IMG/VR virus record: IMGVR_UViG_3300023199_000204
Span: 62,001-126,000 of that record
Strand: one strand, 5' to 3'
Length of the DNA stretch: 64,000 nt
Source: a virus
A model generated the notes under the pieces. The model saw only the letters and a list, made by a program, of their open reading frames with translations, had not been told where the DNA came from and did not search any database. Of this stretch, positions 1 to 9,153 are shown one piece after another; position 1 is the stretch's first letter; each line of letters begins with the position of its first letter. The position numbers were made by a program, and so were the translations under genes.

Positions 1-2
1 CT

Positions 3-1745
3 CCTGTAGATTATAAAGTAGACCAAACTGGCTTAAGTGCTTCTGGATTGGTAAGAAGAGATGTGCGAATAGAATCTTCGGAGAGAGACTTTGTTGATTT
101 TCTTACTGAGATTAGTTCCGAACAAAGCCTCGAAGAAATTGGATGGGATCCAAGCAAAAAAGTAAGTTTTATAACAAGGTCCTCGTCTGCTGAGGTAAAG
201 GGCAAGGCGCAAAATAGAAAGTTTAGAAATCCTGGTTTAATTGAAAAAAGAAATATTATACTTGAATATGGCAGAGATTGGGATTTTGGAACTTATCAGG
301 AAGAACTTGATAGGCTTACAACTTCTCAAGTTACTCTAAACGAACTTGATGATAGAAGGGAAAGAAGAAGCAATTCGTTAAGTTTATCTTTGGCATTTCC
401 TAATGAATTAATGGAAGTAATTAGTGGAACGGTAGTTGATATTTTTGGAAACCCAATTGATATTAATAGAGTTGCTATCGAAGCTCCAAGAGGCAAAGAT
501 AGGGAATTTCTTAATGATATTTTGGAAAAAATGCGTCATACAATGGCATATCATATGGAAATTAATGCTAGAAAGGGGTGGGATTATAGGGCGAGAAATA
601 CATTTGCTGACCGACCAGACCCTCCTATATTTACTGTTCCTGATATATTTAGCTCTGCGAACAATGCTAGAGACAGAAGTAAATTTTCTTTAGATATTGA
701 TAAAGAAGGGCAGCTTAAAATAAATGTTCCGGCATCGTCAGAAACTGGAAATATATCATTTTTAACCAGAAATGAAAACTCTAGTACTATTGAAGTTGAT
801 GATAATGGAAATCCTAAAAAGAATGTTAGAGATGATTTTAGAGGATTGCATAGAAATATAAAAAATCAAGATATATTTTTGGACCAAGTTGGTCCTGGTG
901 GAATTAAAGTTTTAGGGACCTCTGTCAAAAATAGATTAAGTGGGAATAAATCAAGTTGGATAGATCCAGATCCAACAGACAGTTCCTCTTCTACGGGAGA
1001 AAGGAAAGAGTTGCCCGAGTTTATTGAAGCCGGAACTGCTTTTCACAACATAACTCAAACAGCTGCTCTTTTATTAAGAAGCAATTTAAATCAAACAGCA
1101 ACTGGTGAGTTAAATGAGGACGATGCTGCTCCTTCTGAAGGGGCAGTTTTGAAAGAGATTAACTCTAGAACCCCAAGTAACGAAAATCCTTCTCCTAATG
1201 CGGGAGGAAGAAGTTTACAATTAAATTTGGATGGAAGTATAGAAACATCTATAGGTGCGAACACATCAGATAGAATTTCTTGGATGTTAGATACGGCAGG
1301 AGCGCTTATTGCTAGAATAGGAAGGGATAAATCTGGGCGAAGTGCTATAATTCAAACAGATGGCGAAATTGCTTTAGAGATTGGGGGATTTGATTATATA
1401 GGGGAGGATGGAACAGATGAAGTTGATACGAGATTTGTGGGAAGAGGTAAAGATAGGACTATTTCTTTACCTTCTGACCCTAATAGATTTAAAAGTGGAA
1501 AGTTTGTCATAAGGGTTAGAAGATCCAATGGTGAGCAAACTGGACCTGATGTAGATAAAGAAGATCATTTAATTATAATTGAACAAACAGGAATAACTAT
1601 TCACTCTGCCGGAAGGATGAATTTCATAAGTGAAATGGACACTGTAATAAAAAGTGGCAGCAGGGTGGTAATAGATGCTCCAAAAGTTCAAATTTATGAG
1701 CAAAATCCAAGATACTTCTCAAGATCAGGCAGAAGAATATCGTAA
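3..1745 (+). CDS. Baseplate spike/hub-like structural protein (5' partial)
   Basis: The frame is open to the left edge of the window, so the N-terminus is missing; an internal TTG at 48 is not a convincing start. About 580 residues are visible. The C-terminal third has the look of a tail spike: residues rich in G, S, T, N and D alternate with hydrophobics (LQLNLDGSIETSIG near position 1220, then ALIARIG, IALEIGG). A final stretch (IHSAGRMNFISEMDT, then SGSRVVIDAPKVQIY) resembles the beta-helical repeats of gp5/VgrG-type spikes. It sits directly upstream of baseplate genes and is followed by a ribosome site for the next gene, so it belongs to the tail operon. No enzymatic domain is recognised. 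The spike assignment is inferred from sequence style and neighbourhood. Confidence 0.55.
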   Translation, partial: PVDYKVDQTGLSASGLVRRDVRIESSERDFVDFLTEISSEQSLEEIGWDPSKKVSFITRSSSAEVKGKAQNRKFRNPGLIEKRNIILEYGRDWDFGTYQEELDRLTTSQVTLNELDDRRERRSNSLSLSLAFPNELMEVISGTVVDIFGNPIDINRVAIEAPRGKDREFLNDILEKMRHTMAYHMEINARKGWDYRARNTFADRPDPPIFTVPDIFSSANNARDRSKFSLDIDKEGQLKINVPASSETGNISFLTRNENSSTIEVDDNGNPKKNVRDDFRGLHRNIKNQDIFLDQVGPGGIKVLGTSVKNRLSGNKSSWIDPDPTDSSSSTGERKELPEFIEAGTAFHNITQTAALLLRSNLNQTATGELNEDDAAPSEGAVLKEINSRTPSNENPSPNAGGRSLQLNLDGSIETSIGANTSDRISWMLDTAGALIARIGRDKSGRSAIIQTDGEIALEIGGFDYIGEDGTDEVDTRFVGRGKDRTISLPSDPNRFKSGKFVIRVRRSNGEQTGPDVDKEDHLIIIEQTGITIHSAGRMNFISEMDTVIKSGSRVVIDAPKVQIYEQNPRYFSRSGRRIS

Positions 1746-1766
1746 GAATATCGAAAGAATATCGTA
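1734..1766 (+). repeat. Three tandem 11-bp repeats across a stop codon
   Basis: The unit AGAATATCGTA occurs at 1734-1744, 1745-1755 (one variant position) and 1756-1766. The first copy contains the end of the upstream reading frame, and its TAA stop spans the copy 1/copy 2 junction. The array sits just before the GGAG ribosome site of the next gene. It is probably slippage-generated, and no function is evident. Confidence 0.8.
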
Positions 1767-1776
1767 AGGAGATATA

Positions 1777-3795
1777 ATGGCACAAGATACACTTCCGGTT
1801 CAAATACCATTTCCGGAGGAAGGCGAACAGCCAAAAACATATTCTGAACAATTATCGCAACTTAACTGTGTTTGTTCAGGAGGGGCAATAATTAGTCCAA
1901 TAACACTTCCTAGTGCTACAGTTAATTTAGGAGATATTATTGCTGATCATTCTAGAGTATTATCTAATTTTGCCTCAGCCTACAGTGTAATTACAATAAT
2001 TCTAAGAATGATTGCCTGTATTATAGATGTCTTATGTGCTATTCCCAACCCCTTTGCTATGATTTCGGCAATGATTAAGCTTTTTGGCACTTGTTTGCCG
2101 GAATTAATCCTTATATTTCCCCAATTTGCGATAATTGCCATTATTTTATGTTATATTAAAATAGTTATATCAATTATTGAATATATTCTTGAGGTCATAC
2201 TTCCATTAATTATTGATATTATTGCTAATGTTCAAACTTTAATTGATGCTTTTGAGAGTGGAAATGGAGATGCTCAGGCGGCAGTGGCATTTAAAATAGT
2301 TGCTTTGATAAAAGAAATGTTTAATGTTGTTGGAATTACATCGGCACTGGCAGCTCTTTTTATTATGATTAAAGCGATTATAAATCTTGGCGTAGGAATT
2401 CCTTGTGGAGGCTCTGGCGGCTCTTGTTCAGGTTGTGGTGATGATCAGTGCCCATCAGTAATCCAAGAGGATGATTTATCTGGAATAGATGGATCATTAA
2501 TAGTTTTATATGGAGAAGATATTTTTGATTATGAAATAAGATTTTTTTCGTCTTCCGCACAAAGCAGTTTTCTTCAAATAAGAGAATTTTTTCCAAAAGG
2601 TCTCAATTATAATGAAATGTCCGCTGAAGATATTCCTTATATCTTAACAGTAGATGGTCAAGACTATGCCATAACTTCTGTAGATAGTGGGGGAACGGCT
2701 CAGTTGTTTCAAATACCTAATGAAGAAAGATCTGATGGATATTTATCATCTTTTGTTTTCCCTCCAACAGCTTTGGCATCTGATCAGGTAAGGTTTGGAA
2801 CAGATACGGAATTTTTTGATTCGTCTTTTTCAGGTAGATATTTAGATATTTCAGATAGAAATGAAAGCACTTCTGACGATAATAGTGGAACCTGGTATAT
2901 ATCTTCAGTTATAGATGCTTATAACGTGGTGTTAGATAGCGATCCAAATGCCATTGGTAGTAGTACATTTAGTGGATTTAGTTCATTAAATCCAGAGCGA
3001 CACATTACTTGGAAATTAACTTCGTCAGCCCCATCACCAGGCGGAAGCAAAACTTTTTTAATGGATATTAACCATAACGAACTTATAAGGCACCAGTTAA
3101 TAGGACTAGGCTGTCACCCTTCGGTAAAGGCAACAAGAGATGCCACAGAAAATAGGTTCCCCGACGCAGCTAATGTAGATTTTCCAGAATTTCCTGATTT
3201 AAATGCCGTTGTTTCAGATCTTAATAATTGTGTTACAGCAATAGCTCCAATAACTGTAGATAGCTCTTATGTTTTAGATAATTATCAATCTATAGCTTCT
3301 GGAGCGGCGGAGCTTGAAGATTGTATTCAAGGAGTTTTGGGGCCATTTCAGGCGAATATGTTAAGTTATGCTAATCAGATATATCCTAGGGTTCTTGATA
3401 GAGAAAATAGTTTATTTGTAGCTAAACCCACAACTCAAATTATTGGAAATAATATATTGATTAGTGTTACTCCTTTAGATATTTATGGAGGACTATTATC
3501 GGCAGGGTTGCCTCCGGGAACAATTGTTGTTTCCATAAGTGCCACAGCAGGTAGCCTTTCAGAAGTTACTGAAGAGCTAGATGATGATGGAAATGTTACA
3601 GGAGTTTTTACAGCAGTATTGAGTAGCACTAAGGTATTAAGTTCAACACTAACTGCTCAGGTTGGAGGCCAATCTTTAAGTGATTTTGATGGCTCAACCC
3701 TTGTTGATAAAACTATTGAAGTAGAATTTATTGAGAAGTTTAGAACAGGAGATATAGATGATGGTCCCGAACCTCTTGGCGTTGGAGAGCAATAA
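1777..3795 (+). CDS. Hydrophobic, Cys-rich tail operon protein
   Basis: 672 residues, preceded by AAGGAG and starting at ATG. Residues about 65-205 are an unusually long run of hydrophobic helices (for example PQFAIIAIILCYIKIVISII), broken only briefly. A glycine/cysteine cluster follows at about 210-225 (CGGSGGSCSGCGDDQC). The remaining 440 residues are polar, beta-rich and typical of a virion protein, with a C-terminal segment that looks Ig-like (SVTPLDIYGG... TVVSISATAGSLS). It lies between the spike-like gene and the gp25/J genes and overlaps the next gene as TAATG. A membrane-interacting virion component is plausible; I do not recognise the family. The Cys cluster could bind metal or form disulfides. 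Confidence 0.6.
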   Translation: MAQDTLPVQIPFPEEGEQPKTYSEQLSQLNCVCSGGAIISPITLPSATVNLGDIIADHSRVLSNFASAYSVITIILRMIACIIDVLCAIPNPFAMISAMIKLFGTCLPELILIFPQFAIIAIILCYIKIVISIIEYILEVILPLIIDIIANVQTLIDAFESGNGDAQAAVAFKIVALIKEMFNVVGITSALAALFIMIKAIINLGVGIPCGGSGGSCSGCGDDQCPSVIQEDDLSGIDGSLIVLYGEDIFDYEIRFFSSSAQSSFLQIREFFPKGLNYNEMSAEDIPYILTVDGQDYAITSVDSGGTAQLFQIPNEERSDGYLSSFVFPPTALASDQVRFGTDTEFFDSSFSGRYLDISDRNESTSDDNSGTWYISSVIDAYNVVLDSDPNAIGSSTFSGFSSLNPERHITWKLTSSAPSPGGSKTFLMDINHNELIRHQLIGLGCHPSVKATRDATENRFPDAANVDFPEFPDLNAVVSDLNNCVTAIAPITVDSSYVLDNYQSIASGAAELEDCIQGVLGPFQANMLSYANQIYPRVLDRENSLFVAKPTTQIIGNNILISVTPLDIYGGLLSAGLPPGTIVVSISATAGSLSEVTEELDDDGNVTGVFTAVLSSTKVLSSTLTAQVGGQSLSDFDGSTLVDKTIEVEFIEKFRTGDIDDGPEPLGVGEQ

Positions 3796-5462
3796 TGGTT
3801 GAAAATTCAGCAGTAAATTCTGCTTTTAAATTTGATTTAATTACTTTCGCAAAGAATATAATAAAGGAAATTGAAGGGGCTCGCTCTTATCAAAAAGTTA
3901 CGGACGAGAAAACTAGTCAAGGATTTACATTACCAACAGAGAGTAGAGTTAATGCTTTATTTAGACTAATAGGTTTGCCCTATTTTGTAGTTTTTGAAAA
4001 CAAAGGGGAAGAGGAAAATAATCAAAATGAACCATTATCTTCAGGAAATAGAGTTTTAACTCCAGGATATGATAGTGAGTTTAGCGGCAAGCTTTCAGCA
4101 TATAAGATTAAAAATTTAGATGCTATTGGAGATGTTAAAATTGATGAAACAGTTTCTAGAAGAGAGCTAGAATTATCAAAAATAGAAAACTCTATTGGTA
4201 CAAATGAAACCAATGCCGCTATGTCAAGTTCTTTATTATTTTCTATGGGATTGGAACCTAATATTCCAGAAAAGGGGTTAGGTTCAGGGGAAATTGGTCC
4301 GACAAACAACAGAAGAACTGTTTATAAAAAACTTAAGCCGTTAGTGCCAAATTACAACACTAGTGGAATATTTCCTAAATCTAATTCTCTAGCAAGGCCG
4401 TTTTTGCCTGATTTGAGAAGACAAATTTTAGACAATCAGACTGTTTTGGCAAAGCCATTTATTGAGACGGTTATTAGAATTAGATTAGTGGGTCTGGAAT
4501 CTTCAAAATCGTTTGATCAGACAATAAAGCAAATTGATTATCTTGATTCTGTTCAAAATGATTTAGGAGATGACTTATTTTTTGAACTATTTCCAGATGG
4601 AGTGGGTGTTCTAGCACAAACAAATGCTTTAGAAAGATTTATTTTAGATAAAATGCTGACTTCAATTAACCAGCTAGCAATAAAGTGGGTTGAATTAGAA
4701 AAGAATCAAGAACAGGTTCGTAAAAAAAGAGCATTTAAGATCGTAGTCAGAACAACTTCTGCGAAAACCAATCCTCTCGGTAGAAGGGCACAGGTTGAGA
4801 CAAATTTAACTACACTGTCTAATTATAATGATGGAAAGAAGATTAAAAAGCTTAAAAAACAAATAGCTGTTGATGAGGCACTTTTAAGTCTTTTGCCCAC
4901 AGATGATACTGTTACTGGTAATAAGAAAAATCCTAAATTATCATCAACAAAAAATGTGGTTTCCTCAGGATTAATAAATTCTTTTACTAATATACTTAAT
5001 CAAGATTTAAGTAGATTTCAGAAAGAATTAAAAAAGTTACAAGCGGACATATCACGGTCAGCCAAAAATATTGAAAATTTAAGAGTTGAGCTTGATTTAA
5101 TGACAGGAGAGTTTACTGGCGTATCAATCCCAGACATTGTTGCTATAATAATAGGTTTGTTTCTAATATCAAAAAAAGATTTGCTAAACCTGCTAGATCA
5201 AGAAACAAGAGATAATCTTTCAGCGGACCCAGTATTGAAAACAGCCATAGAGAGTTTGAATTTATCTAGCACTTCAGCGACCCCTTCTTCAGTTATAGAA
5301 TCAGTTAAAAAATTGGAGACACAGGTGGATAGTGTATTTAGTGCTTTAAATGCTCAAATAGAGATAGTTAGGGATAGAATTAAGCCTTCCAAGCTAAATA
5401 AACAGCAAGGTAGAAAGAAAAAAGAAAATATTAACAGAAACTATGATTTAGAGGGAGAATAG
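3795..5462 (+). CDS. Tail/baseplate operon protein with coiled coil
   Basis: 555 residues, starting within the stop of the previous gene. The N-terminal half is polar and lacks a recognised domain. Residues about 290-320 and 400-440 are rich in heptad-like E/K/L patterns (SRFQKELKKLQADISRSAKN) predicted to be coiled coil. A hydrophobic segment (IPDIVAIIIGLFLIS) follows at about 452-466, and the C-terminus is basic. The gene ends with GAGGGAGAATAG, which supplies the ribosome site of the gp25-like gene. Co-transcription with baseplate genes points to a structural role in the tail. The family is not identified. Confidence 0.5.
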   Translation: MVENSAVNSAFKFDLITFAKNIIKEIEGARSYQKVTDEKTSQGFTLPTESRVNALFRLIGLPYFVVFENKGEEENNQNEPLSSGNRVLTPGYDSEFSGKLSAYKIKNLDAIGDVKIDETVSRRELELSKIENSIGTNETNAAMSSSLLFSMGLEPNIPEKGLGSGEIGPTNNRRTVYKKLKPLVPNYNTSGIFPKSNSLARPFLPDLRRQILDNQTVLAKPFIETVIRIRLVGLESSKSFDQTIKQIDYLDSVQNDLGDDLFFELFPDGVGVLAQTNALERFILDKMLTSINQLAIKWVELEKNQEQVRKKRAFKIVVRTTSAKTNPLGRRAQVETNLTTLSNYNDGKKIKKLKKQIAVDEALLSLLPTDDTVTGNKKNPKLSSTKNVVSSGLINSFTNILNQDLSRFQKELKKLQADISRSAKNIENLRVELDLMTGEFTGVSIPDIVAIIIGLFLISKKDLLNLLDQETRDNLSADPVLKTAIESLNLSSTSATPSSVIESVKKLETQVDSVFSALNAQIEIVRDRIKPSKLNKQQGRKKKENINRNYDLEGE

Positions 5463-5891
5463 ATGTCTTTTGATCTTAAAATAGAAAATAACAATTTGAC
5501 ATTAAATCCTGACGGAACTTTACAAACTGTTAGGGATAATGAAAAATTGGCACAAGACGTTATTAAGATTATTTTAACCCCTGTTGGTTCAAACAGGTTT
5601 CATAAATGGTATGGTAGCACCGTTGGTGCCAGGACAATAGGAGAGATTCTTCCTGCTGCTTTAACACAAGCTGATAGTGAAAGAGCAATACAAAACAGTC
5701 TCAATAATTTAATTGCCTTGCAAAGGGCTCAATCAAGAGCCCAGTATGTTTCTCCAGGAGAAACAATTGATAGTATTAAAGATATATTTGCTTCAAGAAA
5801 TAATTCAGACCCAAGGCAATATCAAATTGTTGTTTCAGTTATAACAAGACAATTAACGATAGTAGAGGAAACATTTACATTAAATGTATGA
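5463..5891 (+). CDS. gp25/GpW-like baseplate wedge protein
   Basis: 142 residues, the usual size for this family. The pattern DVIKIILTPVGSNRFHKWYGST matches the conserved core of the GPW/gp25 family, in which a helix with 'qiLlT..GeR' leads into a 'fG' turn; the helix-rich middle and final beta segment (QIVVSVITRQLTIVEETFTL) also fit. In T4 and P2 relatives this protein joins the baseplate wedge or sheath initiation platform. It is followed by the J-like gene, the normal W-J order. Assignment rests on motif and gene order. Confidence 0.85.
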   Translation: MSFDLKIENNNLTLNPDGTLQTVRDNEKLAQDVIKIILTPVGSNRFHKWYGSTVGARTIGEILPAALTQADSERAIQNSLNNLIALQRAQSRAQYVSPGETIDSIKDIFASRNNSDPRQYQIVVSVITRQLTIVEETFTLNV

Positions 5892-5901
5892 GGGATTTTA
5901 A

Positions 5902-8900
5902 ATGGTTGATTTTAAAAGTTTTAATAATATAGTGCTTGATATGATACAATCTTTGCGTCTTACGCAACCAGCACTTGACACAAAACCAAATACGGTAGCA
6001 AGAGATTTATTTGTTGACACCCAGGCTCTTCAGCTTGCCAACATATATGAAGCTATGAGAGAAGTTGCGGCTTTACAATCTATCGCCAATCTAACTGGAC
6101 AGGATTTGGTTAACTATGGTGCTAACTTTGGAGTAGAAAAAAGAAGTGGGACTAAATCTATCGGCACAGTTGTTTTTACATTTAGATCTCTTGATAGTGA
6201 TATTACTATAGAAGAAGGAACCGTTGTTAGATCTAGGGGAGGAATTCCATTTTTAACTGTATCTTCGGCAAATGCTTTAGTTTCTCAAAGCAATGCCTTA
6301 AGAGCAACAGCTACAAGACTTAGAAATCAATTAGACACTGCTGGAATTACTGATGAATTTGCTTTAGAAGTTTCTGTAGAGTCACAGAGTTCAGGGTCCT
6401 CAGGGAATATTTCCCAATATTCAATTGTAAGTCATTCTGCGGCAGGGGTAAATTCTGTAACAAATGTTACATCATTTAGCGGAGGAACAGATTCTGAAAC
6501 GGACGCTGCCTTTAGGTCCAGAATACTTTCAGTTTTTGCTGGCGCAAACACAGGAACGGCCTTAGGGTACAGGAGTATTGTTTTGGGCCTGGCAGATGCC
6601 ATTGACGCCCTTGTAATTGAACCAGGAAGCACTTTAATGACCAGAGATGGAACAATAGTTGTCACTGATGACGATGGCAACACAGTTGTTTCTGAGCCCG
6701 GCACGGGCGGAAGGGTTGATATTTATGTTTTAGGAGAAAACCCTCAGTCTGGAACAGATAGTTTTGTATATAATGATCAAAGCGGAGAGACAGATCCTAC
6801 TGATGATTCCAACAACTATATACTTGGACAAAGTTCATTAACTGCCGATGCCAGTTTAACTTTAAATTTAAGACGCGTGACCACCTTGTCTGGAACTTCT
6901 GACATTCCTCTTCAGCCAGTAACGTCAATTGTTTCTGTAAGTGGCAGCTCTTCTGGGCCTAACTTTATTGAAGAGTTTTTAGATACAGACGGAAATCTAA
7001 AAGGAAACTATAGGTTGGAAAAAGATTCCGGCTCTGCCTCTGGGAGCCCATTTGGTCTTGACAAGATGGTCTGGATTTCTGACAGAATAGATTTAGAAAG
7101 TGAATCAAGGACAAAAGGCAGTTTAAACTCAGTTGATGAGTTGGCATTTACGGATGTTTTAGAAATTTATGCTTCATCTCAGGATATTCAAGTAACAAAT
7201 GAAAATTCAACAGTTTCTTCTTCAAGAAACTCCATAACAACTTTACACTCTCCAGTAAGAACTGTATCAAGAGTTTTTAACCTGACAACTGGAGAAAGAT
7301 ATACTATTACAGACCAAAATCCAGATGGAGATGGAAATATAAATGGCACTGGTAGAGTTCTAATAAGTGGCAGAACTTTACCAACAGTAAGTGATATTTT
7401 ACAGGTTGATTATACCTGGGTTTATGATTTTGATTCAGGTATAGATTTTGATCATTTAAATCCACAGGATTCTTTAAATTCTTCACAGGATTCTATAGAC
7501 TGGGGCTATTCAAATTATATCAGAGACGAGCCCTCAACTGCTGTTTTAGATGCTTATAGTAATTTACACGTTCAAACAAATTATTTTATAAGCAAGGTAA
7601 TTTCCGTAAATACTTTCGTTTCTGAAACATCAGTTATTACTGGAACTACCACAGGTAAAACAATTGTAACAAATAACCCTGTATCTAATATACATAGTAT
7701 AATTGACACATCTATATCTGGTTCGCCAGAAATATATAACACAAAAGAATCAGATGGAGTATTTTCAAATCTTTTAATATCACTTCCTTCCGATACAGTG
7801 GCACAGGTAGGAGATACAGTAACTATTACATATAACCTTAATGATATTTTTAACATAGATGGTTATGATTCTGGAACTTACGCAAATAAATTAATTACTT
7901 TAAATCCAAACACAGCAACATCAACTGGCACAAGTGTATTAGTTAATTATGTTACTGAGTTAGAAAATTTAATTCCACAAACAGATATTTCATCATTATC
8001 TATTTCATCAAACGGTCTTAACGGTTTTGTTGAAGTTGACGGTTATCAGCCAGTATTGAATAGATTTTCAGGGCCCAGTAACACTATAATAGATAATCAA
8101 AGGCGCTCTCCATCAAAACTTAGGGTTAATGTATCTAATATTCCAAACAATGGTGTTATTAGAGTGGTAGGAACTACTATAAATAAAATTGATTCAACAT
8201 ACATTTCTACTTCATCCTCTTCTATAAATTTTGCTTCTCTTATACGTGAAGCGGAGGGTTTAAGTGAAATAGCAACAGTTCCTAATACAATATACATAGC
8301 TAAAGTTGTTAAATTACAACAGGTAACTTTATCCGACAACGGAGAAATTCAGTCAGTTGATTTAGAATATGATTTAACAAATTATAAAATCGGCGACTCT
8401 TCCTGGGATATTGCTAATTCCTTAGAAGACATTAGTATTAATAACACCTCTATGGTGTTAAGTGGTGTTTCAGCAAACACTTCATCTCTAATTTTAACAG
8501 GAACTGTAGTTAGGGTCATATTTTACTACGCAAAACTCAATGATTATGAAGATTTGTTTTTCTCTAGAAATGGAATAATGACAACAAATAAAACATTTGG
8601 GCACATTGATTCTTTAAATAGATTTTCTGGGTTCCAAGATTCTGGCGGAACAATTTCTGGAAAAGTTTTGGTAGATTCTTTTAATCAGCCGGCAGAAAAT
8701 TCATCTTATTTTGTAGATTATTCATATACTGCTCCAAAAGAAAATGAAAGAATTACGGTTAATTTTGAATATAATAAACTTATAGTTGATGCGACAGAGG
8801 CCATAGAGGATAATCGCCCAATAACAGCTGATGTTCTGGTGAAATCTGCGGTAGAAGTAGAATTAGATGTTGATGCCTATATAGTTGTTGAAGAAGAGTT

Positions 8901-9153
8901 CGCAGACAGAGAGGCTACAGTAAAACAAGATGTTGCTGATAATATTACCGCCACCCTTAACTCTTCAGCACTTGGAACAACATTAGATCAGTCAGATATT
9001 GTGGCTAATGTATATAATGTTGAAGGTTTAGATAGAATAAGAATAACAAGGTTTAATTTAGCAAATATTTCCGGAACAAAAACTAGTATAACGGCAGAGG
9101 ATAATGAGTATCTGAGCCCAGGATCAGTCACTGTAGAGGTGGAGAGTAGGTAA
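5902..9153 (+). CDS. Baseplate J-like protein
   Basis: 1083 residues, starting after a GAGGG ribosome site. Residues 1-75 carry the N-terminal helical region (NLTGQDLVNYGANFGVEKR). Residues about 80-240 match the Baseplate_J domain: an SDITIEEGTVVRSRGGIPF segment, then GTDSETDAAFRSRILSVFAG and GTALGYRSIVLG. The C-terminus (ADVLVKSAVEVELDVDAYIVV, then TLDQSDIVANVYNVEGLDRIRI) is the familiar J ending. Between these about 600 extra residues are inserted, so it is far longer than P2 J (about 300) and nearer to T4 gp6 size. It forms the wedge core between gp25-like and tail fibre attachment proteins. Confidence 0.9.
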   Translation: MVDFKSFNNIVLDMIQSLRLTQPALDTKPNTVARDLFVDTQALQLANIYEAMREVAALQSIANLTGQDLVNYGANFGVEKRSGTKSIGTVVFTFRSLDSDITIEEGTVVRSRGGIPFLTVSSANALVSQSNALRATATRLRNQLDTAGITDEFALEVSVESQSSGSSGNISQYSIVSHSAAGVNSVTNVTSFSGGTDSETDAAFRSRILSVFAGANTGTALGYRSIVLGLADAIDALVIEPGSTLMTRDGTIVVTDDDGNTVVSEPGTGGRVDIYVLGENPQSGTDSFVYNDQSGETDPTDDSNNYILGQSSLTADASLTLNLRRVTTLSGTSDIPLQPVTSIVSVSGSSSGPNFIEEFLDTDGNLKGNYRLEKDSGSASGSPFGLDKMVWISDRIDLESESRTKGSLNSVDELAFTDVLEIYASSQDIQVTNENSTVSSSRNSITTLHSPVRTVSRVFNLTTGERYTITDQNPDGDGNINGTGRVLISGRTLPTVSDILQVDYTWVYDFDSGIDFDHLNPQDSLNSSQDSIDWGYSNYIRDEPSTAVLDAYSNLHVQTNYFISKVISVNTFVSETSVITGTTTGKTIVTNNPVSNIHSIIDTSISGSPEIYNTKESDGVFSNLLISLPSDTVAQVGDTVTITYNLNDIFNIDGYDSGTYANKLITLNPNTATSTGTSVLVNYVTELENLIPQTDISSLSISSNGLNGFVEVDGYQPVLNRFSGPSNTIIDNQRRSPSKLRVNVSNIPNNGVIRVVGTTINKIDSTYISTSSSSINFASLIREAEGLSEIATVPNTIYIAKVVKLQQVTLSDNGEIQSVDLEYDLTNYKIGDSSWDIANSLEDISINNTSMVLSGVSANTSSLILTGTVVRVIFYYAKLNDYEDLFFSRNGIMTTNKTFGHIDSLNRFSGFQDSGGTISGKVLVDSFNQPAENSSYFVDYSYTAPKENERITVNFEYNKLIVDATEAIEDNRPITADVLVKSAVEVELDVDAYIVVEEEFADREATVKQDVADNITATLNSSALGTTLDQSDIVANVYNVEGLDRIRITRFNLANISGTKTSITAEDNEYLSPGSVTVEVESR

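Noticed and set aside
436-693. Alternative + strand frame inside the spike-like gene
   Set aside because: Lies wholly within a well-supported gene in another frame and lacks a ribosome site.
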